Numbered from the stretch's first letter, positions 43,635-52,681 are shown. The stretch is 64,000 nt of DNA from DATEPR01 sp036273855 (GCA_036273855.1 DASUGU010000095.1:1-64000); one strand, 5' to 3'. Notes: a model not told the origin generated them from the letters alone. A program made the numbers and translations.

Positions 43635-44903
43635 ATGACGACAACTGTCGGCACTCCGTCCGATTCCCGGACCAACTTCGACCTCGGCCCCGCCCGGGCA
43701 CTGTCCTGCCGGGAATGCGGCCACCGGACGGCACTCGCCGCGGAGTTCGCGTGTGCGGAGTGTTTCGGGCCCCTGGAAGTGGCCTACGACTTCGGCACCG
43801 TGCGGCGCGAGGACATCGAGTCCGGCCCGAAGTCGATCTGGCGGTACCGCGACCTGCTGCCGGTCCCGACCAACGTGACCGATCACCCGAACACCGAACC
43901 CGGCCTGACCAGGCTGGTCAAGGCCGACAAGTTGGCCGCCGCGCTGGGCGTGCGCAACCTGTGGGTGAAGGACGACACCGGCAATCCCACACACTCCTTC
44001 AAGGACCGGGTGGTCGCCGTGGCGCTGGCCGCCGCGCGGGAACTCGGTTTCACCGTGCTGGCCTGCCCGTCCACCGGCAACCTGGCCAACGCCGTCGCGG
44101 CCGCCGCCGCGCGGGCCGGGTGGCGGTCGGTGGTGTTGATCCCGTCGACGTTGGAGCGGGCCAAGATCCTCACCACCGCGGTGTACGACGGTGCCTTGAT
44201 CGCCGTGGACGGCAACTACGACGACGTGAACCGGCTCGCCACCGAACTGGCGTCCGAACACGACGACTGGGCCTTCGTGAACGTCAACGTGCGGCCGTAC
44301 TACTCCGAGGGCTCCAAGACGCTCGGGTTCGAGGTTGCCGAGCAGTTGGGGTGGCGGCTGCCAGGGCAGATCGTGGTGCCGGTGGCGTCCGGTTCACAGT
44401 TGACGAAGGTGGACAAGGGTTTCCGGGAACTCGGTGAGCTGGGATTGGTGGACCCGACGCCGTACCGGGTGTTCGGCGCGCAGGCCACCGGGTGCTCGCC
44501 GGTGGCGACCGCCTACAAGTCCGGTGTGGACACCGTGGCGCCGGTGCGGCCCGACACGATCGTCCGGTCGCTGTCCATCGGCGCTCCGGCGGACGGCCCG
44601 TACGTGCTGGACACGGTGCGCCGGACCGGTGGCGCCGTGGAGGACGTCAGCGACGACGAGGTGGTCGAGGGCATCCGACTGCTGGCCAGGACCGAGGGCA
44701 TCTTCGCCGAGACGGCCGGTGGCGTGACGGTGGCGACGGCGAAGAAGCTGCTCGCCGCCGGCAAGCTGGACCCCGACGCGGACACCGTGCTGCTCATCAC
44801 CGGTGACGGCCTGAAGACCCTGGACGCCGTGCAGGACAAGGTGGGCCCGAAGGCCACGGTGCCGCCGAACACCGCGGCCGTCCGGGCAGCGCTGGCCGAC
44901 TGA
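43635..44903 (+). CDS. thrC: Threonine synthase
   Basis: 422 residues, PLP fold type II. An N-terminal zinc-type segment (LSCRECGHRTALA...CAECFGPL) precedes the catalytic domain. The PLP lysine lies in NPTHSFKDRVV, with the phosphate loop CPSTGNLANAV. Converts O-phosphohomoserine to threonine. O-phosphohomoserine/homoserine is the branch point to methionine, so control by a SAM riboswitch ties threonine output to methionine supply. The stop lies inside the first copy of a 32-bp tandem duplication. Confidence 0.93.
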   Translation: MTTTVGTPSDSRTNFDLGPARALSCRECGHRTALAAEFACAECFGPLEVAYDFGTVRREDIESGPKSIWRYRDLLPVPTNVTDHPNTEPGLTRLVKADKLAAALGVRNLWVKDDTGNPTHSFKDRVVAVALAAARELGFTVLACPSTGNLANAVAAAAARAGWRSVVLIPSTLERAKILTTAVYDGALIAVDGNYDDVNRLATELASEHDDWAFVNVNVRPYYSEGSKTLGFEVAEQLGWRLPGQIVVPVASGSQLTKVDKGFRELGELGLVDPTPYRVFGAQATGCSPVATAYKSGVDTVAPVRPDTIVRSLSIGAPADGPYVLDTVRRTGGAVEDVSDDEVVEGIRLLARTEGIFAETAGGVTVATAKKLLAAGKLDPDADTVLLITGDGLKTLDAVQDKVGPKATVPPNTAAVRAALAD

Positions 44904-44961
44904 CGCGACTGGCTAGCGGCCGTGCGGCGGACTGACGCGACTGGCTAGCGGCCGTGCGGCG
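44898..44961. repeat. Exact 32-bp tandem duplication at the thrC/comEC junction
   Basis: GACTGACGCGACTGGCTAGC plus GGCCGTGCGGCG occurs at 44898-44929 and again at 44930-44961 without a mismatch. The first copy supplies the thrC stop (TGA 44901-44903) and the second supplies the comEC stop (CTA on the plus strand, 44945-44947). Each convergent gene therefore has a spare stop in the other copy. Confidence 0.95.
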
Positions 44962-47900
44962 CCGGCCGGGGGTCGCCACGTGGGACGGCGGTCGGGCCCG
45001 GTGTGATGGCGACGTCACCGTCGTGGTCGGTGCGCAGCACGAGCGCGCCGTCCGTGGACAGGCGGTTCAATGTCAGCGGACTCGGGTGCCCATAAGGATT
45101 CCCGGCCCCGACACTGGCGACGGCGATTCTGGCGTGCACCGCGTCGAGGAACGCGGGCGCGGAGAATCTGCTGCCGTGGTGCGGAATCTTCAGCACCACG
45201 GCAGTCAGATCCACCGCGGACTCCAGGAGATCGGCCTGCGCGGCCAACTCCACGTCACCGGTCAGCAGCACGCGGCCGGCGGCCGTGGTCGCGCGCAGCA
45301 CCAGTGAGCTGTTGTTCACCACGGTGCCGGACGGGTCGTCGCCCACCGGCCACGACTCGGCGGCCGGCGGTCCCAGCACGTCCAGCGTCAGGCCGGGCCA
45401 GCGCAGCTCCTGCCCCACGGACAGCTCCACCAGCGGCACGTGGGCCTGCGCCGTCTCGCGGACGACGTCGTGCCAGGCCCAGTCCGGTACTCGCGACGGT
45501 CCGACGGCCACCGCGCCCACCGGCCAGTCCCGCAGCACGGCCGGTAGCCCACTGACGTGGTCGGCGTGCAGGTGGCTCAGCACCACCAGCGGTATTCGGT
45601 TGACGTCCAACAGGTTCAGGCAGTCGTCGATCCCTTCCTCGTCGGGCCCGGTGTCGACCACGATGTCGTCACCGGGCCGGCCCGTCGCCAGTACCTCGCC
45701 GTCGCCCTGGCCGACGTCGCAGTCGACCATGGCCCAGTTCGGCGGTGGCCACCCCGGCGCGAACACCCGCACCGGCACGATCACCACCGCCACTCCCACC
45801 ACCACGGCCGCCACCAGTGCGCGCAGCCGCCGGAACCGCAGTGCCACCACCACGGCCGCCACGAGCGCTGCCAAGGCGAGCCCACCCCACCAGCCGGTCG
45901 GCCAACTGATCGACGTGCCCGGCAGCCGAGCCGTGCGGTGCGCGACGAACCGCAGCCACGCCAGTTCCGGCACCGCGAGGTGGGCGATCACCCCGGCCAG
46001 CCACGGCCACACCACCGCGCAGGCCATCGCCACGGCGCCGACCAGCATCGCCGGCACGAACGCCGGTTCCACCAGTGCGTTCGCCAGCACCGACGGCAGG
46101 CTGACCTGCCCGTAGGCGGCGGCGATCACCGGTGCCGTGGCCAGCTGCGCGACCAGCGCCACCGCGAGGAGTCGGGCGGCGCCGGCAGGCACGCCGTGCC
46201 GGAGCAGCGCCTTCACCGTAGGCGTGGTCAGCAGCACCATCGCGCCGGTGGCCAGCACCGACAGGGCGAACCCGACGTCCGTGGCGAACGCGGGCTGCCA
46301 CAGGACGAGGACGATCACCGACCCGGCCAGCGCCGACGCGGCCGACCGAGTCCGCCCGGTGGCCAGTGCCAGCAAGCCGACACCGACCATCAGCCCAGCG
46401 CGCAACACGTTCGGCTGCCCACCTGCCACCTCGGCGAACGCACCCAACACGACGGCACACACCACCGCACACGTGCCCGGCCCCACCCCGATCCGTCGCA
46501 ACAGCCACAGCACGGCGCCGCAGACGACCATGAAATGGAGTCCACCCACCGCGAGCAGATAGTCCATTCCAGACTGTTGGAAGTCGTCCAGCACCGGCTG
46601 CGCGACGCCCGACCTGTCTCCGACGACCAGCGCCGGCAGGAGGCCCTGGTCACCGGCGGACCGTCCGGCGGCGCGCAGGCCGTCCCGGAGATGAGCGGCG
46701 AAGCGTTGGATGGCGGAGGGTGGCGTGACGTGGCTCGGCGAACCGCGCACCCGGATGACGGCGACGGTGCCATCGCTCGGGTCGTCGGGCGGAGTGAGGT
46801 CCCCCCAGGCGTCGGCCTGTTGGCCGCGCAGGAGGTGCGCCCAGCCACGGGTGGGGGCGATGACGAGGACGGCGCCGTGGGCCGGGCGGGTGCCGTCGTC
46901 ATCGGTGACGGCTCGGGCGTCGGCCGGGATGAGAACGGTGCGGATGCCGCCGGGGCGGCCGGCGAAACCGGTGGAGACGATGGGTTTCGGGAGGTCGGTG
47001 AGGTCGACGCGGAGGCGGACGGTCGTGTTGGTGTGGGCGAGGGCGGCGAGGGGGTTGGTGTCGAGGTCGTGCAGGCGGGCGCCGGTCCAGGTGGCGGTGA
47101 GCAGGCCACAGACGATGACGGCCCAGGCGGCGATGCGGACCCGGCGGGTGCGGCGGGCGGCGAGGGCGAGGATCGCGGTGGCGACGCCCGTGATGGCGGT
47201 GACGACCGTCCAGGCCCAGCCGTTGTGGTCGCCGAGCAGGGTGGCTACCCAGACGAGGGCGGCGGCCGGGATGAGCCTGCGGTCGTGGCGGGCGAGCAGG
47301 CGGCGCCAGGCAGGGGCGTCCGGATCGGGCAGGTCGGGCAGCAGTCCGATGGGCGGCCGGGGAGCCGAGGCTCGCGGCTGAGGCGCGGACTCGTTCCGTC
47401 GACCGGCCGTGGACGCGGCACCGCCCGGACCCGTGTGGCCAGGGTGGCGCGACGGCCCGTGCCCACGGACTGGCAGGCCAGCAGACTGGGGCAAGCCGCC
47501 CGCCCCCGGCGCCGAGGCGCCTTGGGATGCTGACCGCACCGAGGCCGATCGCTCCTGCGACCCGCGGGGGTCGGCGCCCAGCGCAGATCCACCCTGCGGC
47601 GAATCAGCAGGCGCAACAGGCTGATCCGGCGACGCCGGCACCGAACACTCCCCCGACGCCGAGGCACCCTGGGATGCCGACCGCACACAGGCCGATCGCT
47701 CCTGCGACCCGCTGCGATCGACACCCAGCACGGATCCGCCCTGCAGCGCAACCGAATCAGCCGGCACAACAAGCCGATCCGGCGACGCCGACACCGAACA
47801 CTCCTGCGGCATCGCGCCGGGCACCGCACCCTGCGCAGACTCACCCGGCTGGGCACCATCACCAGCCGAGGCGACCGGCGCATCGCCGGGCGCCATCTCC

Positions 47901-48274
47901 GAACGCTCCCCCGACAACGCGCCGGAACCCGCACCCCGCACAGGCTCACCGAGCGGCACGGCAGAGCCAGCCGAGGCAGCCGACTCATCCTGCGACACCA
48001 TCGCCGAACGCACCCCCGGCGACGCGCCGTGAGCCACACCCTGCGCAGGCTCACCCAGCAGCTCGGCAGCGTCAGCCGAGGCAGACGGCGCATCTCCCGT
48101 CGCCATCGGCGAGCGCTCCAGCGAAGCGCCGGAACCGCCTTCGTGGACAGGCTCACCGTGCGGCAGGTAGGAACCACCGAGATCGGCCGGCGACGCTGGT
48201 TGTGGTGGCTCGGCCGGCTCACCATCGATGGGTCGGTCTGGTTGGGCGGCGGGATTCTGCGGCTGGTCGGTCAT
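44945..48274 (-). CDS. comEC: ComEC/Rec2-family competence DNA channel with repeat-rich N-terminus
   Basis: 1109 residues. After a long disordered N-terminus (1-330) come the DUF4131 region and the competence membrane domain (about 350-780, many hydrophobic segments; GDRSGVAQPVLDDFQQSGMD and LAVGGLHFMVV). A C-terminal metallo-beta-lactamase-like domain has VDTGPDEEG, SHLHADHVSGLPAVL and LTGDVE. ComEC moves single-stranded DNA across the membrane. ATG 48274 overlaps the comEA stop (ATGA). Residues about 49-260 consist of imperfect about 35-residue repeats, unusual for the family. Confidence 0.9.
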   Translation of the reverse strand: MTDQPQNPAAQPDRPIDGEPAEPPQPASPADLGGSYLPHGEPVHEGGSGASLERSPMATGDAPSASADAAELLGEPAQGVAHGASPGVRSAMVSQDESAASAGSAVPLGEPVRGAGSGALSGERSEMAPGDAPVASAGDGAQPGESAQGAVPGAMPQECSVSASPDRLVVPADSVALQGGSVLGVDRSGSQERSACVRSASQGASASGECSVPASPDQPVAPADSPQGGSALGADPRGSQERSASVRSASQGASAPGAGGLPQSAGLPVRGHGPSRHPGHTGPGGAASTAGRRNESAPQPRASAPRPPIGLLPDLPDPDAPAWRRLLARHDRRLIPAAALVWVATLLGDHNGWAWTVVTAITGVATAILALAARRTRRVRIAAWAVIVCGLLTATWTGARLHDLDTNPLAALAHTNTTVRLRVDLTDLPKPIVSTGFAGRPGGIRTVLIPADARAVTDDDGTRPAHGAVLVIAPTRGWAHLLRGQQADAWGDLTPPDDPSDGTVAVIRVRGSPSHVTPPSAIQRFAAHLRDGLRAAGRSAGDQGLLPALVVGDRSGVAQPVLDDFQQSGMDYLLAVGGLHFMVVCGAVLWLLRRIGVGPGTCAVVCAVVLGAFAEVAGGQPNVLRAGLMVGVGLLALATGRTRSAASALAGSVIVLVLWQPAFATDVGFALSVLATGAMVLLTTPTVKALLRHGVPAGAARLLAVALVAQLATAPVIAAAYGQVSLPSVLANALVEPAFVPAMLVGAVAMACAVVWPWLAGVIAHLAVPELAWLRFVAHRTARLPGTSISWPTGWWGGLALAALVAAVVVALRFRRLRALVAAVVVGVAVVIVPVRVFAPGWPPPNWAMVDCDVGQGDGEVLATGRPGDDIVVDTGPDEEGIDDCLNLLDVNRIPLVVLSHLHADHVSGLPAVLRDWPVGAVAVGPSRVPDWAWHDVVRETAQAHVPLVELSVGQELRWPGLTLDVLGPPAAESWPVGDDPSGTVVNNSSLVLRATTAAGRVLLTGDVELAAQADLLESAVDLTAVVLKIPHHGSRFSAPAFLDAVHARIAVASVGAGNPYGHPSPLTLNRLSTDGALVLRTDHDGDVAITPGPTAVPRGDPRPAPHGR
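47490..48130. repeat. Imperfect ~105-bp tandem repeats inside comEC
   Basis: The encoded units start GASLERSPMATGDAPS, GASPGVRSAMVSQDES, GALSGERSEMAPGDAP and GAMPQECSVSASPDR. Two variants follow, beginning SGSQERSACVRSASQG and SGSQERSASVRSASQG. Period is about 34-36 codons, five to six copies. The last two units share long identical DNA stretches, indicating recent duplication. Confidence 0.75.
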
Positions 48275-49002
48275 GGGGTCACCAAGTCCTTCAGCTTGGC
48301 GTAGCGGCCGTCGCCTATGCCGGACACGTCCTTCAGTTGGCTGATGGAGGTGAACTGGCCGTGTTGGGTTCGCCAACTCAGAATGTGCTGCGCCATCGCC
48401 GGGCCGACGCCGGGTAGCGCCTCCAACTGGTCTTCCGTCGCATTGTTCAGGTCTACTTTGGACGCTGGGTCACCAGAATCGGGGACCGCCGCACCGGCCG
48501 GAGTCGGGATGCCTACGTAGATCTGCTCGCCGTCCGTCAGTCGCCTGGCCAGATCCAGCGCCAGGTCGTTCGTACCGGGCAACGCGCCACCCGCGGCTCG
48601 GATCGCGTCCGCCACACGGGATCCGGTGGGCAGGGTGATCAGGCCGGGGTCGGCGACCCGGCCCACCACGCTGACCACCAGCGATGCCGCCGACGTCGGA
48701 GCCGGGCTGGCCGTGACCGCAGGCGGCAGCGGGACCGGAGCCTCAGCCACGGAAGAACGACTGTGCGACAGCAGGACCGCCGTCGTCACCACGGCCAACA
48801 GAGAGATGCACACCGCGGCGATGGCGAACCGGTGCTTCCCGACGAACTCCGGTCCCCCAGGCACCCACCGCTCCACGAGCCGGTTCGCCCCACGGGTCGA
48901 CGCCTGCGGAGCCAGCTCCTTGATGACCGCGGCCAGGCTGGCTCGCGACTCCGCGTTGGCGCTCGGCCGGCGGGGCGGGCCGGGGCGTGGTTGATCTTTC
49001 AT
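48271..49002 (-). CDS. comEA: ComEA-family competence DNA receptor
   Basis: 243 residues. A cytosolic N-terminus, then one membrane anchor (FAIAAVCISLLAVVTTAVLL), a Pro/Ala-rich linker, a SLBB domain (VSVVGRVADPGLITLPTGSRVADAI) and a C-terminal helix-hairpin-helix DNA-binding domain (KVDLNNATEDQLEALPGVGPAMAQHIL). It binds double-stranded DNA outside the membrane for ComEC. ATG 49002 is preferred; a GTG at 49029 would add nine residues. Neither has a clear ribosome site. Confidence 0.88.
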   Translation of the reverse strand: MKDQPRPGPPRRPSANAESRASLAAVIKELAPQASTRGANRLVERWVPGGPEFVGKHRFAIAAVCISLLAVVTTAVLLSHSRSSVAEAPVPLPPAVTASPAPTSAASLVVSVVGRVADPGLITLPTGSRVADAIRAAGGALPGTNDLALDLARRLTDGEQIYVGIPTPAGAAVPDSGDPASKVDLNNATEDQLEALPGVGPAMAQHILSWRTQHGQFTSISQLKDVSGIGDGRYAKLKDLVTP

Positions 49003-49071
49003 GGGGGCGACGGTAGGCCCAAAGGTCACACCAAGATGATCAGTAGACCGTCGCCTGTGGACAACTACCCG

Positions 49072-49944
49072 CTATGTGGACAACCCGCCCGGCAGGACCA
49101 CCACACCGAGCACACCCATCCCCGTGTGCGCCCCGATCACCGCTCCCACCTCGGATACCAGACACCCGTCCGATCGTGGCAGTGATTCTTCCAACCTGGT
49201 CGCCAACTCCGCTGCCCGCTCCGGCGCCCCGAGGTGGTGCACGGCCAGGCCGACGGGTCCGTCGCCGGCCGCCTCGACGGTCAGCTCCACCATCCTGGCC
49301 GCCGCCCGGCTGGTCGTCCGCACCTTCTCCAGCGGCACGATCTGCCCGCCGGCCACGTGTAGCAGCGGCTTCACCGCCAGCGCCGACCCGACCAGCGCCG
49401 CCGCCGGTCCGATCCGGCCGCCCCGGCGCAGATGTTCCAGCGTCTGCAGGCAGAAGAACGTCCTGGTCCGCGACGCGACATCGGTGGCGATCCGTTCCAC
49501 CTCCGCCGGTTCGCGGCCGTGCGCGGCGGCGTCGGCGGCGGCGAGGGCGGCGAAGCCGAGGCCCATCGCCGTGGTCCGCGAGTCGACGACGCGCACCGCG
49601 GTGGGGTCGCCGACCTCGTTGCCCACCTCCTCGGCGGCCAGCCGGGCCGCCTCCCAGGTACCGGACAGGTCGCGGGACAAATGCACCGCGACCACGTGGG
49701 AAGCGCCGCGCAACGCTGCCCGGTAGGTGTCGGCCAGTTCGGCCGGGGTGGGGCGGGAGGTGAGCACGGTACGTCGTTCGTCCAGTGCCTTGGCCAGTTC
49801 GGCCGGGCCGAAGTCCACGCCGTCCAGGCCGCCGTCGGTATCGACGATGACGTGCAACGGTACGACGGACACCGCCTGGCGGTCGGCGAAACCTTCCGGC
49901 AGGTACGCGGTCGAGTCGGTGACTACGGCGACGTGCACGGCCAC
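49072..49944 (-). CDS. DegV family fatty-acid-binding protein
   Basis: 290 residues. VAVVTDSTAYLPEGFADR at the start, PVVLTSRPTPAEL-like VLTSRPTPAEL, AVHLSRDLSGTWEAARLAA, VVDSRTTAMGLGF and GRIGPAAALVGSALAVKPLL mark the DegV/FakB fold, which binds a single fatty acid. In Firmicutes FakB presents fatty acids to the FakA kinase; no FakA is seen here. GTG 49944 or 49938 could be the start. It follows octT by five bases, matching Rv2417c. Confidence 0.9.
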   Translation of the reverse strand: MAVHVAVVTDSTAYLPEGFADRQAVSVVPLHVIVDTDGGLDGVDFGPAELAKALDERRTVLTSRPTPAELADTYRAALRGASHVVAVHLSRDLSGTWEAARLAAEEVGNEVGDPTAVRVVDSRTTAMGLGFAALAAADAAAHGREPAEVERIATDVASRTRTFFCLQTLEHLRRGGRIGPAAALVGSALAVKPLLHVAGGQIVPLEKVRTTSRAAARMVELTVEAAGDGPVGLAVHHLGAPERAAELATRLEESLPRSDGCLVSEVGAVIGAHTGMGVLGVVVLPGGLST

Positions 49945-49949
49945 CGAGC

Positions 49950-50708
49950 CTACGGTCCCGGGTGCCCCACCGGTCGGACCGGCATCGGAAAGTCCGGACA
50001 ACCCTCGGCGACCAGCTTCGCCATGCCCTCGCCGACGGCGGCGTGCGCCTGCCAGCCCCAGTGGATGCCGTCCGGATTGCCCTCGCCGCCCAGGACGTGG
50101 GTCCTGGTGAGGGCGGCCAGGTCGAGCAGTGGCACGCCGCGCCGGTGGCCCCAGGCGGCGATCGCGGCGGTGGCCGGGCCGTAGCCGGTGTGCACGTAGC
50201 CGTAGGACGCTGCCCGATGGACGGCCGGCAGGATGGCGAACGCCGGCAGCTCGGGGCGCAGTGAGCGGATCGCGCCTAGGGTCTGGTCCAGGTAGCGCAC
50301 GGTCAGCGCGGCCGGCAACACGACCGGCCGGCCGCCGAAGGCCCTGGCCAGGCTGGGTTGGATCGCCGTGTACGCGCGCCGGGTGAGCCTGCGCAGCGGA
50401 TCGGGCCGGACGTAGCGCAGGCCGGTGCGCAAGTAGGTGGGCAGTGGCGAGGGCAGTGTGTCCATGCTGCCGACGGCGAGCACGATCGCGTCGATCGCGG
50501 GCAGTGCGGCCCAGACGTTGGGGTCGCCGGTCAGTGACCACCAGGCATCCCTGGCGGTCCAGCCCGCTCCGGCGAACAGCAGAGCCCGGCCGCCCAGGGT
50601 GTCGGCGGCGATGTTGGGCCACAGCCGGGGATCGTCGGCCGGCATGGGGCCCGTGGGGCCGTGGAATGCCAACGAGTCGGCGAACACCAGGAGGGCGGGA
50701 CCGCTCAC
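49950..50708 (-). CDS. octT: SGNH/GDSL hydrolase, likely diglucosylglycerate octanoyltransferase
   Basis: 252 residues. SGNH blocks: LLVFADSLAFHG (nucleophile Ser), VLAVGSMDTL (Gly/Asn region) and NPDGIHWGWQAH (DxxH catalytic pair). By position next to gpgP and by similarity to Rv2418c it should be OctT, which octanoylates diglucosylglycerate, an early step of methylglucose lipopolysaccharide formation; this is inferred from synteny. GTG 50708 overlaps the gpgP stop (GTGA). Confidence 0.82.
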   Translation of the reverse strand: MSGPALLVFADSLAFHGPTGPMPADDPRLWPNIAADTLGGRALLFAGAGWTARDAWWSLTGDPNVWAALPAIDAIVLAVGSMDTLPSPLPTYLRTGLRYVRPDPLRRLTRRAYTAIQPSLARAFGGRPVVLPAALTVRYLDQTLGAIRSLRPELPAFAILPAVHRAASYGYVHTGYGPATAAIAAWGHRRGVPLLDLAALTRTHVLGGEGNPDGIHWGWQAHAAVGEGMAKLVAEGCPDFPMPVRPVGHPGP

Positions 50709-51310
50709 CCGGTGATGCCCGCGTTGTACGTGCTCAGGCGCCACCGGCCGTGCCGGCGGGTGAGGACGGTCCAGTGGCAGTTGGCGATGCCGGCCAGTTG
50801 CGGCCACATCGCGACGGGCAGGCCGAGCAGGTGCGCGGTGAGCGAGATGATCACGCCGCCGTGCACGCAGAGCAGGACGGTGTGGTCGAACTCCTCGTCG
50901 AGTTCGGCGACCACCTCGACGGTGCGGTTGGCCACGTCGACCCGGCTCTCGCCGTCCGGTGGGGCCGTGGTGGCGTCACCCTGCCAGCGGGCCATGTATC
51001 CCGGCCACTGTTGTTCCACCTGCGCGGACGTCAGGCTCTGCCACTGGCCGAGGTAGGTCTCGCGTAACCGCTTGTCGATCCGCAGCGGCACGCCGGACGC
51101 GTCGGTGAACACCGTGGCGGTGTCGGTGGCCCGGCGCAGGTCCGAGGTCAACACGATCTCGGGGTCGAACCGGGCCAGCGCGGGCACGGCGAACCGAGCC
51201 TGGTTCCAACCCGTCGGGGTGAGCGGCACGTCGAGGTGCCCCTGCATCCGACCGGTCGCGTTGTACTCGGTCTCACCGTGCCGCCACAGCACGAGCCGGC
51301 TCAGCGCCAC
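50705..51310 (-). CDS. gpgP: Histidine phosphatase, likely glucosyl-3-phosphoglycerate phosphatase
   Basis: 201 residues. Phosphoglycerate-mutase fold with the catalytic motif LVLWRHGETEYNATGRMQGH (RHG) and the second His in LLCVHGGVIIS. Synteny with Rv2419c, octT next to it and rsfS upstream support GpgP, which removes phosphate from glucosyl-3-phosphoglycerate. GTG 51310 overlaps the rsfS end by ten bases. A generic phosphatase role cannot be ruled out. Confidence 0.85.
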   Translation of the reverse strand: MALSRLVLWRHGETEYNATGRMQGHLDVPLTPTGWNQARFAVPALARFDPEIVLTSDLRRATDTATVFTDASGVPLRIDKRLRETYLGQWQSLTSAQVEQQWPGYMARWQGDATTAPPDGESRVDVANRTVEVVAELDEEFDHTVLLCVHGGVIISLTAHLLGLPVAMWPQLAGIANCHWTVLTRRHGRWRLSTYNAGITG

Positions 51311-51717
51311 GTCGACGTGCCCTCCGGCACCGCGACGTCGTCGTCCACCAGCGAACCGGGGCCGGGGTCGAACGGGATGCGCGGGCAGTCCTTCCACAGC
51401 CGCTCCAGGCCGTAGAACGACCGCTCGTCGGCGTGCTGGACGTGCACCACGATGTCCACGAAGTCCAGCAGCACCCACCGGCCTTCGCGGGCACCCTCGC
51501 GGCGGACCGGTTTGGTACCGGCCTCGCGCATCTTCTCCTCGATGTTGTCCACGATGGCGCCCACCTGGCGCTCGTTGGGCGCCGAGGCGATGACGAAACA
51601 GTCGGTGATCACCAGTTGGTCGGACACGTCGAGCACTATCACGTCGTGCGCCTTCTTGTCCGCGGCTGCGGCCGCGGCAACCAGGGCCAGCTCACGTGAC
51701 TTCTCGGTTGCGGTCAC
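51301..51717 (-). CDS. rsfS: Ribosomal silencing factor RsfS
   Basis: 138 residues. Binds L14 on the 50S subunit and blocks subunit joining in starvation. Characteristic blocks: KKAHDVIVLDVSDQLVITDCFVIASA, ERQVGAIVDNIEEKM, GRWVLLDFVDIVVHVQ, FYGLERLWKD. GTG 51717 is preferred because GAGGAGG lies directly upstream, although only four bases away; ATG at 51729 is possible. It follows nadD, the usual pair. Confidence 0.93.
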   Translation of the reverse strand: MTATEKSRELALVAAAAAADKKAHDVIVLDVSDQLVITDCFVIASAPNERQVGAIVDNIEEKMREAGTKPVRREGAREGRWVLLDFVDIVVHVQHADERSFYGLERLWKDCPRIPFDPGPGSLVDDDVAVPEGTSTWR

Positions 51718-51782
51718 GTCCCTCCTCATCACCGAACGGGTTGGCAACCCAGAGTACCTGGAGGAGTGCTGGTCAACCGCGC

Positions 51783-52391
51783 TTACCCGATCGTGGCGCC
51801 GGGATCGCGGTAGAGGTGGCGCTTGGAGATGTACTGGACCACTCCGTCGGGTACCAGGTACCAGACCGGGTCACCGGCGGCGACGCGGGCGCGGCAGTCG
51901 GTGGACGAGATGGCCATGGCGGGCACCTCGACGAGGGTGACCGAGCCGCGGGGCAGGTGTTCGCCGTTGAGTTGGTAGCCGGGGCGGGTGACGCCGATGA
52001 AGTGGGCGTACTCGAACAGGCGGTCCACGTCGTGCCAGGACAGGATCTGTTCCAGCGCGTCGGCGCCGGTGATGAAGTACAGCTGGGCGTCCGGGTAGGC
52101 GTCGTGCATCTCGGTGAGCGTGTCGATGGTGTACGTGGGGCCCTTGCGGTCGATGTCGACCCTGCTCACGGTGAACCGGGGGTTGGACGCCGTGGCGACG
52201 ACCGTCATGAGGTAGCGGTCCTCGGCGGGGCTGACCACGCGTTCGGTCTTCTGCCACGGCTCGCCGGTGGGCACGAACACGACCTCGTCCAGCGCGAACC
52301 TGGACGCCACCTCGCTGGCCGCGACGAGGTGACCGTGATGCACCGGATCGAAGGTGCCGCCCATGACACCGATCCGCCGACGTTCGGACAT
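51783..52391 (-). CDS. nadD: Nicotinate-nucleotide adenylyltransferase
   Basis: 202 residues. Nucleotidyltransferase signature GVMGGTFDPVHHGHL, then FVPTGEPWQK, SRVDIDRKGPTYTIDTL, FITGADAL and the end motif AISSTDCRARVAAG (equivalent of ISST-x-IR). Makes deamido-NAD from nicotinate mononucleotide and ATP. Start ATG 52391. Confidence 0.95.
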   Translation of the reverse strand: MSERRRIGVMGGTFDPVHHGHLVAASEVASRFALDEVVFVPTGEPWQKTERVVSPAEDRYLMTVVATASNPRFTVSRVDIDRKGPTYTIDTLTEMHDAYPDAQLYFITGADALEQILSWHDVDRLFEYAHFIGVTRPGYQLNGEHLPRGSVTLVEVPAMAISSTDCRARVAAGDPVWYLVPDGVVQYISKRHLYRDPGATIG

Positions 52392-52450
52392 GGCAGATGA
52401 GCGTACGTGGGCTGGTCAGGCACGGCGCGATAGGTGACGAGCGTCGCGTC

Positions 52451-52681
52451 CTAGAACTCCGGCGCGATCAACTCGCCCGTGTCGGCGTCGACCACCCGGA
52501 TGGCTTCCATCGGACAGGACTCGGCGGCACCGACGACCTCGTCGTCCGGCTCGATCACCTCGTCGACCGGCGCAGACCGGTCCCCGACCAGCTTGAACCG
52601 GCCGGGCACCGTGCCGACGCAGACCGCCGAGCCGATGCACGTGTCCCTGTCGACGTTGATCCGCCACCGGGTGTCCGTCAT
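52451..52681 (-). CDS. Single-cluster ferredoxin
   Basis: 76 residues. Cluster cysteines in RDTCIGSAVCVG and ESCPMEAI follow the actinobacterial pattern with a non-Cys residue in the middle position, as in [3Fe-4S] ferredoxins that feed cytochromes P450. No P450 gene is nearby. ATG 52681. It lies between nadD and proA, with its own start. Confidence 0.88.
   Translation of the reverse strand: MTDTRWRINVDRDTCIGSAVCVGTVPGRFKLVGDRSAPVDEVIEPDDEVVGAAESCPMEAIRVVDADTGELIAPEF

Noticed and set aside
44898..44961. Terminator between thrC and comEC
   Set aside because: The repeats are direct, not inverted; the only dyad is the short GGCTAGC-type core, too weak for a call.
47527..48417. Plus-strand Pro/Ala/Arg repeat protein opposite comEC
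   Set aside because: Shadow of the comEC repeats; no start signal or domain.
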